Of a DNA stretch of 64,000 bases, positions 33,317 through 41,134 are shown in pieces. The stretch lies in assembly GCA_002256935.1 (NCBI GenBank), contig NCGL01000011.1, positions 1 to 64,000 of the forward strand. The letters run 5' to 3'. The translations under genes and the position numbers were made by a program. The notes beneath the pieces were generated by a model. It did not search any database. It had not been told where the DNA came from and worked only from the letters and a program-made list of their open reading frames with translations. Positions within the stretch are counted from its first letter, which is position 1; each line of letters begins with the position of its first letter. The stretch is from Bdellovibrio sp. 28-41-41 (GTDB taxonomy: Bacteria; Bdellovibrionota; Bdellovibrionia; Bdellovibrionales; Bdellovibrionaceae).

Positions 33317-34560
33317 AAACCCTCCGACAGTAGTCGTCCTTCGATAGAATAAATATTAGCCAGGGCTTCGATAGTTGCATTTTCCTGCTCGCTAAGACTT
33401 TTTGTATAATCTGCCATTTGACGATGAATTTCTATAACCAGGGAACTCGGAATAATTCCTGTGCTAAAAGAATCCTCGACTTCCCGATGCTTCTTCTCTA
33501 ATTCAGAAAAGGACAGAGCTGATTCTAAAGATTTCACTGCATCTTGATACTTTTCACGTTGCAAATTCCATTGCTGATTTTCTATTTCTTTAGTCGCTGC
33601 CAGCGACATCTTAGCACGGGATACCCCGGCTTCTGCGTAGGACTTTCCCGCACCGTTCGTATGGAAAACAGGAAGAGCAAAAGATAAATTTAATCCAAAC
33701 GAGTTAATTTTCTGGCTACCTTGTGATTGTGTTTCGAATGTGGGACCTAACTTTAAATCCGACCAAGCTTGGCTATTAGCTTCTGAAACTTCGGCTTGAG
33801 CTAATTCTAAATCACTCAAAGACTTTTTAAAACTCAGGCTAGCCTCGGTAACTTCGGAACTGGCTGGCGACAAGATCGGCCATTTTTTTCTAAGCGGAGG
33901 GTATAATTCTTTTCGAATACTGAATTTACGTCCAATCGCTATCTCGATAAATCGTTCATTTTCTCTGATTTCACTCAGTAGCGGTTGTCGCTTAAGGCGA
34001 TAATCGCTAGCCGCAATGTCCATAATGGCGTAAATGGCTTTTTGTTCGGGTGTCATGCGGGGGCGTGATCGATATTGCTTTTGAATTCGCTCAAATGTGT
34101 TGAGAGCATCATCATAAATTACCATTTCAGACTGAATTTGGCGTAATCGCGCTAGAGCCAGATAAGTCTTTAAGTAAACTTGCTCTTGAACCAACTTTAG
34201 ATCCAATTCGGAATTGCTCATTTGCAATTGAGATCTACGAATTCGCGCATCCCTCTTACCACCTAACTCAAAAGTGTGAGCCAAATTAATCTGCGTGTAT
34301 TGGTAGGAATCGTCTCCCGCCTTACCACTTAATACCTGGGAGTTGATTTCAGGATTGGGTCTTTGTTCGGCCATGCCGATCAAGTTTTGATTTTGTTGCC
34401 AGAGTAGTTTTGCTTTCAGAGCATCGGGATGTTTGTCGACAGCGCATAAAAGCAACCCTTTATAGGATGTCAGATTTTCGCACGAGCGATCACTCGATTG
34501 AGCTAATCCTATAACACCCCAGCCGACCAAATAACAGAATAGGAATGATTTAAAGTACAT
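33313..34560 (-). CDS. czcC-like: TolC-family outer-membrane protein (CzcC-like)
   Basis: 415 residues with a signal peptide, a Cys-containing start of the mature part (CENLTSYKGLLLCAVDKHPD) and two long helical repeats. GIIPSSLVIEIHRQM matches GVVPSSLVIEAHRQL in the duct at 13335. Exit duct for the pump at 29745. Duplication of the module is evident from gene order and sequence. Confidence 0.87.
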   Translation of the reverse strand: MYFKSFLFCYLVGWGVIGLAQSSDRSCENLTSYKGLLLCAVDKHPDALKAKLLWQQNQNLIGMAEQRPNPEINSQVLSGKAGDDSYQYTQINLAHTFELGGKRDARIRRSQLQMSNSELDLKLVQEQVYLKTYLALARLRQIQSEMVIYDDALNTFERIQKQYRSRPRMTPEQKAIYAIMDIAASDYRLKRQPLLSEIRENERFIEIAIGRKFSIRKELYPPLRKKWPILSPASSEVTEASLSFKKSLSDLELAQAEVSEANSQAWSDLKLGPTFETQSQGSQKINSFGLNLSFALPVFHTNGAGKSYAEAGVSRAKMSLAATKEIENQQWNLQREKYQDAVKSLESALSFSELEKKHREVEDSFSTGIIPSSLVIEIHRQMADYTKSLSEQENATIEALANIYSIEGRLLSEGL

Positions 34561-34684
34561 AGAACACCTTTCATTTTCGAAATGGAATAAATATTAGTTA
34601 TTAAAATGAACTGAAAGCCAAAAAAAGAGCACTAAGCCGATAAAAGATCGGTGTATTTAATTAGCTAGTTCGACAAAGACGTTT

Positions 34685-35092
34685 TTAAGAAATTGGAGGG
34701 CGGAAAACAGAATCTAAAAAAGGGCCGCGAAGCTGCAAACCCTCTTGCGTTGAAAAAATAAGTTTTTCGTGATGGAAAGAAACAAAATGAAATTCCGATC
34801 CAAAGAAAATTTGACTCCCAAATGCATGAGTATGGGAATGTTGGTGCGTATGAGAATGCTCTGGCTCATCCGGTGAATGCCTATGATGATGTACATGATC
34901 AGCCTCATCGTCATGATGATCCTCTTCTTCATTCTCATAGTGGGAAACGGTTTCATTTGCTAATTCAACATGACAGTGACCGTCCACAGCGCACGCATCC
35001 AGGTGCGTGATCATCATTCCGATGGCCTTACCATTAAAAGATAGCTGGAAAGTTAAAAAAGCAACTAGTGTTAAAAATCTCACAGGCCCCAA
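34685..35092 (-). CDS. His-rich periplasmic protein with FRPPI tail (CzcI-like)
   Basis: Up to 135 residues (TTG at 35092 or GTG at 35083). Signal peptide, then Cys/His (DACAVDGHCHVEL), a long His/Asp/Glu run (HHDDEADHVHHHRHS, HSHTHQHSHTHAF) and a C-terminus FLDSVFRPPIS. Same plan as 14695-15051 and in the same place, just upstream of a czcC gene. Likely binds Ni/Co in the periplasm or tunes pump expression (inference). Confidence 0.6.
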   Translation of the reverse strand: MGPVRFLTLVAFLTFQLSFNGKAIGMMITHLDACAVDGHCHVELANETVSHYENEEEDHHDDEADHVHHHRHSPDEPEHSHTHQHSHTHAFGSQIFFGSEFHFVSFHHEKLIFSTQEGLQLRGPFLDSVFRPPIS

Positions 35093-35154
35093 TCTTAACC
35101 AATAGACCTTTTATATGCAAGCCCATTTATTAGGCACTTTGCTTATCGACAAAA

Positions 35155-35180
35155 TATAATATAGGGGAGTATACTATACT
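35155..35180. promoter_or_regulatory. G-tract operator of the RcnR/CsoR type between divergent operons
   Basis: TATAATATAGGGGAGTATAC followed by TATAC holds a G-tract flanked by TA-rich arms, the form used by RcnR and CsoR repressors. It lies between the RcnR-like gene (start 35230) and the CzcI-like gene of the Ni/Co pump operon, so it could control both. Confidence 0.55.
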
Positions 35181-35229
35181 TCATAACAATGTAATCTTAA
35201 ACTTGGGACACTTATCTAAGGAGATCACA

Positions 35230-35502
35230 ATGAGTCACACAATTCGAGACAAAGCTAAACTCATATCAAGAATCAATCGAATTAAAGGGCAACTGGATGC
35301 TGTTTCTGAAATTCTCAATGCAGAAGAAGATGCTTATAAACTTCTTCAACTATTAAGCTCTAGTCGAGGTGCTTTGACAGGTCTCATGGGAGAAATCGTG
35401 GAAGGACATATTCTAGAACATATTGTTGAAGCTCCTACAAAAAAAGAGGCAGCGCAGGCAGGTAAAGAAGTGACAGAAATTTTAAGAAGCTTTTGGAAGT
35501 AG
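35230..35502 (+). CDS. RcnR-like metal-sensing repressor with Cys35 replaced
   Basis: 90 residues from MSHTIRDKAKLISRINRIKG, with AAGGAGATCACA upstream. The N-terminus MSHTIRDK and His3, His60 and His64 match RcnR, which senses Ni2+/Co2+. RcnR's Cys35, also a ligand, is Ala here (D34-A35). This changes the metal site and may shift selectivity, as in other His-only members of the family. Probably controls the pump operon to its left and ferroportin to its right. Confidence 0.85.
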   Translation: MSHTIRDKAKLISRINRIKGQLDAVSEILNAEEDAYKLLQLLSSSRGALTGLMGEIVEGHILEHIVEAPTKKEAAQAGKEVTEILRSFWK

Positions 35503-35542
35503 AATTTGAAAAAATACGGCTAATCGGCCCGAAAGGATTTTT

Positions 35543-35857
35543 ATGGAAACATTTAACAACGAAGTAAAGCACGAACATCACCGCACGCAAGAAGTACTTA
35601 CGCACTTGAGAGTCGCGATTCAAAATTTGAAAGATGTCGAAGACATGATAAAAAATCAAAAACCTTGTAACGATGTCATAAGTATTCTATCAGGTGTACT
35701 TGTTACTTTAGTTGAATGTCGAGCGACCGTAGCGCAAGATCATATTTCTTCTTGCATTCAGTCATCACTCAAACCAGGGCAAGAAAAAGTTTTGAATGAA
35801 GTTTCGCTCCTTTTTCAACAACTTCTTAAGGGTCCAATTCAAGGTAGTCACCACTAA
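35543..35857 (+). CDS. CsoR-family (DUF156) metal-sensing regulator
   Basis: 104 residues. The CsoR ligand spacing C42-x24-H67-x3-C71 is present (QKPCNDVISILSGV, AQDHISSCIQ), with the helix RTQEVLTHLRVAIQNLKDVE. The N-terminus is otherwise divergent and DNA-binding residues are less obvious. It follows the RcnR-like gene and lies 6 bases before ferroportin. It may be a second regulator or a heteromeric partner. Confidence 0.72.
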   Translation: METFNNEVKHEHHRTQEVLTHLRVAIQNLKDVEDMIKNQKPCNDVISILSGVLVTLVECRATVAQDHISSCIQSSLKPGQEKVLNEVSLLFQQLLKGPIQGSHH

Positions 35858-35863
35858 CAAGAA

Positions 35864-37195
35864 ATGAAACTATCTTTTTCTACCCGTATATTAATCGGAC
35901 GCCTGCTGACACGATCGGGAGATCAGGCCTGGGATTTTGCCGTTCCTCTTGTTTTAATTAAAATCTTGCCTGGTGAGTTTCGTATCGCTGCTCTTTATTA
36001 TTTTCTTGTTCGTCTGGCGACGGTTGTTTTTTTACCCCGTCTGACATCGTTGATAGATACCGTTAATCGTTTCAAAGCGGCCAAACTTGGTATACTACTT
36101 CAGCTTGTGGGGGTTATTCTAGGGCTACTTTCTCTTTATCTATTCGTATTCTTTAATTCGGTAGAGCCAATGTGGGGCCCTACTCCTATATATCTCGCCT
36201 TTGCTTTTCTAATCTTCGGAGGCATTTTAAGCAATCTTGGTTCTAGCTTTATGGATATCTCGATAGCTAACGACCTCGTGCCATCAAGTTTTACTGAAGA
36301 CGAATTGGCTAGGTTTAATAGTCGCTTAAGGCAGGTCGATCTTTTTACCGAAGTTACAGCACCCGTTATTGCTGGGTTGCTCTTAGTTTTGGAATGGAAC
36401 AATATATCTTTATTTGGATTTTTATTGATTGGCATATGGAATATTTTATCCTTTTTGCCTGAATATGGAATTTTGCGATCTATTTTTCATGATCGTCCTG
36501 AATTGATGAACAAACCGATTCAATCCAGTGAAGCTTCAAAAACATCGTTCATCAAAAAAATAACAAAGGGTTGGCGCTCCTTTTTCAAAGAGCCGGTTGC
36601 ACTTGCTGTTCTAGCCTACGCCGTTTTGTGGCTGTCGGCCCTGAGTCCCCATGGCGTTCTACTAACAGCATTTTTAATAGATGGCTGGAAACTTCCGGAA
36701 TGGGAGATCGGAATATTTCGTGGTCTGGGCGCCTTCTTCGGCCTCGGCGCAACTGTTCTATTTCCTAAAATCATAGAACGCTGGGGACTGCTGCGAGGAA
36801 CTCAAGGTTTTGTTGTTTTTCAGTTTGTCATGGTCTTATTGGCTTTGATTTGCTTTTTATCAGGAGACCGTTTGGGACAGATTGGGTTTCTTGCTTTCGT
36901 CCTTTTTTCCAGAATAGGTGTTTACGGTTTTGGCCTTGGTGAAATACAAATCAGACAAATTGGAATTCGACCCGAAGTCAGAGGTCAAGTTAATGGTTTT
37001 GCTAGTGCTTTAACTGGTATAGCCACCCTTGGATTATATGCTGCTGGTGCGCTTTTGCCATCGACTCAAGACTTTAATATGTTGATAATTGGTTCGGTTC
37101 TTTGCGTATTGCTGTCGGCTATAATCTATTCCGTTTGGGCGCAAAAGCATTCTGAATTTAAAGACGAGTTCCCCAGACCCGAGTCCAACATATGA
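35864..37195 (+). CDS. bacterial ferroportin homologue, divalent metal exporter
   Basis: 443 residues, twelve spans. It matches my recollection of Bdellovibrio ferroportin across RLLTRSGDQAWDF, NDLVPSS and RLRQVDLFTEVTAPVIAG. Metal ligands are kept: T16 and D20 in the first helix and N193, S196 and F197 (IWNILSFLPEY), equivalent to Thr20, Asp24, Asn196, Ser199 and Phe200 of that structure. It would export Fe2+ and possibly Co2+/Ni2+ across the inner membrane. Position after two metal regulators and opposite a Ni/Co pump supports a broad divalent role. Confidence 0.9.
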   Translation: MKLSFSTRILIGRLLTRSGDQAWDFAVPLVLIKILPGEFRIAALYYFLVRLATVVFLPRLTSLIDTVNRFKAAKLGILLQLVGVILGLLSLYLFVFFNSVEPMWGPTPIYLAFAFLIFGGILSNLGSSFMDISIANDLVPSSFTEDELARFNSRLRQVDLFTEVTAPVIAGLLLVLEWNNISLFGFLLIGIWNILSFLPEYGILRSIFHDRPELMNKPIQSSEASKTSFIKKITKGWRSFFKEPVALAVLAYAVLWLSALSPHGVLLTAFLIDGWKLPEWEIGIFRGLGAFFGLGATVLFPKIIERWGLLRGTQGFVVFQFVMVLLALICFLSGDRLGQIGFLAFVLFSRIGVYGFGLGEIQIRQIGIRPEVRGQVNGFASALTGIATLGLYAAGALLPSTQDFNMLIIGSVLCVLLSAIIYSVWAQKHSEFKDEFPRPESNI

Positions 37196-37252
37196 ACTTG
37201 GGCTAGCAAAATTCCGATACCACTGGTAATCTGATAGTAAGGAAGGATATTT

Positions 37253-37618
37253 ATGAAAAAGCGATCTACTTTCGCCCTATTGTTAATAACTATTTCCTTA
37301 TTTATTTCTAGCTTGCATCTGAATCTTGAAGAAACTGAAAATACATTTAGCTCTTTTGAATCTAAGACATCAACTACAGGCATGTTTTCTTTAGTTTCTA
37401 TTTTTAACTCACACGCTCACCATTCCGATAGTAGTCAAACCGAAACAAGCGGTGGACACCATTCTCACCATCAAAACGGTTGTCATTTTTTTATTTTGAC
37501 TCAATTAATTTCGATTGGCGATCTACTTATTAAAAATTCACTTGTGAATAATAACGATCATTTTCACGAAATTCCATTTTTAGAAGTTCCTACGAAACCG
37601 CCTATCGCTATTTCATAG
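37253..37618 (+). CDS. His-rich periplasmic protein with KPPI tail (third family member)
   Basis: 121 residues. Signal peptide (FALLLITISLFISS), His-rich middle (HAHHSDSSQ, GGHHSHHQNGCHF) and C-terminal VPTKPPIAIS. It shares the plan of the CzcI-like proteins at 14695 and 34685 but follows ferroportin rather than preceding czcC. Ribosome site AAGGATATTT. Function inferred as metal binding only. Confidence 0.6.
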   Translation: MKKRSTFALLLITISLFISSLHLNLEETENTFSSFESKTSTTGMFSLVSIFNSHAHHSDSSQTETSGGHHSHHQNGCHFFILTQLISIGDLLIKNSLVNNNDHFHEIPFLEVPTKPPIAIS

Positions 37619-37737
37619 ATCTAATTCCAATAGAACTATCCTAACTCAAACTTTTTAGTACTGATTTTTCGATTTGACCGAGGTGTATGTTTATTACCCT
37701 TGAATGGGTTAAATCAAAAAATAATTTAAGGGGATTT

Positions 37738-38070
37738 ATGAAAAAATATCTAATTTATTTGTTTTTATTTTTATCATCTTGCACGACCACTGAAATCTAC
37801 GTCAAAAACTCTATCGATGGAGGTCAAGCCATCGTTGCTTTGGGAGAAACGGGGTTATTAGAGCCTGGTGATAAAGTAGGTTTCTACACGCAAACTTGTC
37901 GCGAACGAAAAGGCCGATTTTCTGATATTTCTGGGTCCTCAACTACTCAATGTCAGAAACGCAGAATCGGTTTAGGTGAAGTTTTGCGTATTGTATCTGA
38001 AAACGAAGCTCTCATTGAAGTCAAAAACGGAGTCGCTTTGCGAGAAGGAATGCTTGTCGAAAAAGAGTAG
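37738..38070 (+). CDS. small lipoprotein, family member 2 of 3
   Basis: 110 residues from the ATG at 37738 (AAGGGGATTT before it). Lipobox LSSC. It shares with the other two lipoproteins the pattern AIVALGETGLLEPGDKV, two cysteines (QTCRERK, QCQKRRIG), GEVLRIVSENEALIEVKNGV and REGMLVEKE. The most divergent member. The 205-base gap downstream has only a weak AATGTTAA/TTAACATT repeat at about 38081-38115. Confidence 0.68.
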   Translation: MKKYLIYLFLFLSSCTTTEIYVKNSIDGGQAIVALGETGLLEPGDKVGFYTQTCRERKGRFSDISGSSTTQCQKRRIGLGEVLRIVSENEALIEVKNGVALREGMLVEKE

Positions 38071-38275
38071 GTCACTATAGTAATGTTAAAATTCATAATT
38101 GTGGATCTTAACATTTCGGATTGCTCATAGTGTTTTGAATCCCAGTTATAGACAGGCGACGACTCCATAGAGCTGATCATCTTTATATTAGTTATCGAAA
38201 CCCCAATTTACTTTCATTTATCTCGCTACAATCTGAAATAGTCAGACGCGACTGATATTCCAGGCAGATCAATTC

Positions 38276-39019
38276 TCACTCAGCGCAAAATGGAAATGAT
38301 AAGTGGATGTGCCCAGCATGAAGACTGTTTCCACCGAGAGCTGACTTTGGGTGACCGATGGAACCATTAAATTCTTTTTGGCCGGGTCGGCAAGATGAAA
38401 GCAGTGAATCCTTCCAGCATTTTCGAAACGTATCATAGAATGTAGCGGTAGCGCCGCTATAGTTTTTCATTTCATTACTAATTCGCGTTACATTGCCGGA
38501 GTCATCGTACAAATTAAATTGAGCGATATCTAGCGCGCGAGCATACGCGTGCATGCTCAGCGAACTTGTTTGACGCCCATTTCTATTATTATAAGTTCCA
38601 AGATGGCGGATAAAAATCCGAGTTGGATTCGGAAGGTTGGCCTCCAATGAAGCTCGCTCTACACATGTGAATAAATGCTTATTTAAGTGCGCTGCAAATA
38701 TCGGATGAAAGTAACCTTTTCCGCATTTCGAGTCGCTGTTATATCCACCCATGACCGTTGCATTAGAATCGCACCCGTTCCATATTTGAGCCGGCCCATG
38801 GGCAAGTTTGTAAGACTGTTCACTCAGCGAAAAATCAGCCGAATTTACTGTTGCTATTGTATCTAATATTTCAAGAGTTTCAGGAATATCATTCGGCATA
38901 CCCGCAGGCTCTTCGCCAATATGATCTGGATCTGATGACGACATATTAACTACTTCAAACTCTGACTGTGAACAACCTACCGCAAAATATAAAATAAATA
39001 ATAAAAAGAACTTTCTCAT
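38276..39019 (-). CDS. extensin-like (M15-type fold) lipoprotein, putative murein peptidase
   Basis: 247 residues from the ATG at 39019. Lipobox FAVGC. The C-terminal half has SSLSMHAYARALDIAQF and HAGHIHLSFPFCAE, the His/Asp/His metal-site arrangement of extensin-C/M15-like peptidases, and several Cys that could form disulfides. It probably acts on peptidoglycan. Its presence in a metal island is unexplained. Confidence 0.72.
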   Translation of the reverse strand: MRKFFLLFILYFAVGCSQSEFEVVNMSSSDPDHIGEEPAGMPNDIPETLEILDTIATVNSADFSLSEQSYKLAHGPAQIWNGCDSNATVMGGYNSDSKCGKGYFHPIFAAHLNKHLFTCVERASLEANLPNPTRIFIRHLGTYNNRNGRQTSSLSMHAYARALDIAQFNLYDDSGNVTRISNEMKNYSGATATFYDTFRKCWKDSLLSSCRPGQKEFNGSIGHPKSALGGNSLHAGHIHLSFPFCAE

Positions 39020-39147
39020 GTCCCATTTTATCGGCATTCAATTGATTTTGTAGAAACTGCGCTAAGAAACTAGTCGGAAGTAAGCTATTTCTAGTTAATG
39101 GTCTTGTTCAGCGGAACCCTATCCTAATGCCACTTTGATGGAAAACA

Positions 39148-40377
39148 CTAATATAGATTTTCAATCTGGACTTTCAATATTTCAAGATCCACCAAAATTT
39201 CATATTTTTTCTTTTTTGAAGAAAACAATCTCTCGGTCGCGCTAACTAAATCAGGTGAATTCTTTATACCTCTTCGATATTCGGATAATGTCAGATCGAA
39301 ATATTTTTGCGAACTTATCTGCTTCTTTTCGTTGATTTGATAGAGCGCATTCATCTGGGCTATTTTAGTCCTTAAAATATTAAACTCTGTTCCTATATCA
39401 ATTCGTTTCTGTGTCTTAAGTTTCTCTATGGACTGCGATACAAGATTCACTGATTTTGACCTATAATAGGTGTCAAATCCTGAAAAAATTGGAATCGTTA
39501 TTTGAATTGCATACCTTGACTCATTAAATTTAAGATTACTTTCCTCCGAGGGCGTCAGGCGTCCAAAACCATAAGTAAAATCAAGAGACGGCAGAAAGTC
39601 TGCTTTAATTTCTTTCTTTTCAAACTCTGATCTATTCTGAGCCAGTTCTATTTTTCTATACTCAAGAGCATTTTCCACTTTAAAGTGACCTGCTGCTTTT
39701 GCTAACGTCTCTACACTGCTAAATTCAAGATTTTCTAGCTGTGCATCTGAAACATCTTCCCCAAACATTTTAAAAAACCTTTGATGAGCTTCGTCATGCT
39801 GCTGATCGATTTGTCTTTGTGCGATTTGAAGTTCATTTTCCCTGAGTTCAAATTCTAGGTTATCGACCGTTCCAGTTAGTCCCGCACCCACTTTTTTGGC
39901 GGCCATCTGCTTTTGTGACTGTGTAACTTTGAATTCTTCATCTAATATATTTCGTATTTTATGATGTAAAATCATCCGGCTTGAGATTTCAGTGAGCTGC
40001 AGCCGAAGCTCACGTTTCTTTGACTCAAGGTCAAGTTTTGACAGCAGGAAATCTATATCTTTTTGCCCACGAATAGAGTGATCTTTAAAACCTCGAAAAA
40101 GATTTAATCTGCCTTCAATATATCCAAGATATCCCTTTTGAACCGAAGGCAGGTCATCTGTCTTATTCTGTCCCCAGCCTGCTACAGCATTCAATGTTGG
40201 ATAGTATCCTGATACAGAAGAGTTACTTAGAGCTTCTTTAGATTCAACATACTTTTCCAAAGACATGATTTCCTGATTCTTCTGATAAAGATTTTTAGAA
40301 AGTCCATCGATTCCTTCAAGTGAATAGGCACTCAAAGCCGAAAACATAACTATGAAAATAAAAAAGCTCGAGCTCAT
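39148..40377 (-). CDS. TolC-family outer-membrane protein of RND operon 3
   Basis: 409 residues with a signal peptide (FIFIVMFSALSAYS) and long helical repeats. Features include GYYPTLNAVAGWGQNKTDDL, GYLGYIEGRLNLFRGFKDH, FLPSLDFTYGFGRLTPSEES and ITIPIFSGFDTYYRSKSVNL. TAGGAGAACC ribosome site. It is distinct in sequence from the other three ducts and belongs with the pump at 41127. Confidence 0.86.
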   Translation of the reverse strand: MSSSFFIFIVMFSALSAYSLEGIDGLSKNLYQKNQEIMSLEKYVESKEALSNSSVSGYYPTLNAVAGWGQNKTDDLPSVQKGYLGYIEGRLNLFRGFKDHSIRGQKDIDFLLSKLDLESKKRELRLQLTEISSRMILHHKIRNILDEEFKVTQSQKQMAAKKVGAGLTGTVDNLEFELRENELQIAQRQIDQQHDEAHQRFFKMFGEDVSDAQLENLEFSSVETLAKAAGHFKVENALEYRKIELAQNRSEFEKKEIKADFLPSLDFTYGFGRLTPSEESNLKFNESRYAIQITIPIFSGFDTYYRSKSVNLVSQSIEKLKTQKRIDIGTEFNILRTKIAQMNALYQINEKKQISSQKYFDLTLSEYRRGIKNSPDLVSATERLFSSKKKKYEILVDLEILKVQIENLY

Positions 40378-40395
40378 AACTGGTTCTCCTAAAGA

Positions 40396-40788
40396 CTACT
40401 TTTCAACTTGAAACTTAAATGAACTTTTTTTACCTTTAACTTCAGTATCTACAGTCATTTCGATTCGATAAGCATTTTTGAAATCAACTTTCGCAATAAA
40501 CGCGCCTTCTTTTGACTCCAGTTTAATTAGCTTTGGCTTTCCATTCGGCAGTTTAGATTTTACATTTAATTTAACTTCTGACGCACTTAAATCGCTTCCT
40601 TCGTGACTCGCCGGAAAAAGCATCACGTCTGCACCAGAAACCACGTATTCCAAGTTTATTTCTTTTCCTGGCATAACCGTGCCTCCGTGATTAGCTTTAA
40701 TTGCTCCGGGCACCTTATCGTGACCTTCATGCGCAAAGGTCGCTATTGAACCAAGTATTGCGATTGATAAAATTATTTTTTTTAACAT
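40396..40788 (-). CDS. small periplasmic protein with HEGHD start and HGG motif
   Basis: 130 residues. Signal peptide ending TFA, mature start HEGHDKVPGAIKANHGGTVM, then a beta-rich domain (LEYVVSGADVMLFPASHEGS, AYRIEMTVDTEVKGKK). It resembles the free N-terminal metal-binding domain found at the start of some CzcB adaptors. A related protein is at 44280-44705. Probably binds and hands over metal in the periplasm. Confidence 0.65.
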   Translation of the reverse strand: MLKKIILSIAILGSIATFAHEGHDKVPGAIKANHGGTVMPGKEINLEYVVSGADVMLFPASHEGSDLSASEVKLNVKSKLPNGKPKLIKLESKEGAFIAKVDFKNAYRIEMTVDTEVKGKKSSFKFQVEK

Positions 40789-40804
40789 AGTGTCTCCTTT
40801 TTAA

Positions 40805-41134
40805 TTAATGTGAATGCTTTTCAATAAAATCACCTTCTTGAAAGGCAACGCCCGAATCAAACTTTATAGATGAATAGTTATCGTTCAAGATTTGTGTTAC
40901 CACGCCATGACCTTTAGATACTTTTGTGCAGGTTTGGTCGGTGACACGACTCATTTTTTTACATTGATTACCATATAGCTCGACGTGATCTCCTATGGAA
41001 ACTTCATCGCTATTTAGCCCAACATGAGCATTACTATCATCAATTTTCATTGCCACGACGCCGCGGTGTAACTGACTTGCGCAGGAAGACAGGATAATGG
41101 ATCCGGCAATCAATGCTATTAACTTCTTAGACAC
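40805..41134 (-). CDS. small lipoprotein, family member 3 of 3
   Basis: 109 residues from the GTG at 41134 (GAAGGAGAAAAGC before it), overlapping the RND stop by 8 bases. Lipobox LSSC. It shares RGVVAMKID, AHVGLNSDEVSIGDHVEL, CTKVSKGHGVVT, SSIKFDSGVAF and QEGDFIEK with the lipoprotein at 8609. Ends in HSH. Confidence 0.72.
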   Translation of the reverse strand: MSKKLIALIAGSIILSSCASQLHRGVVAMKIDDSNAHVGLNSDEVSIGDHVELYGNQCKKMSRVTDQTCTKVSKGHGVVTQILNDNYSSIKFDSGVAFQEGDFIEKHSH

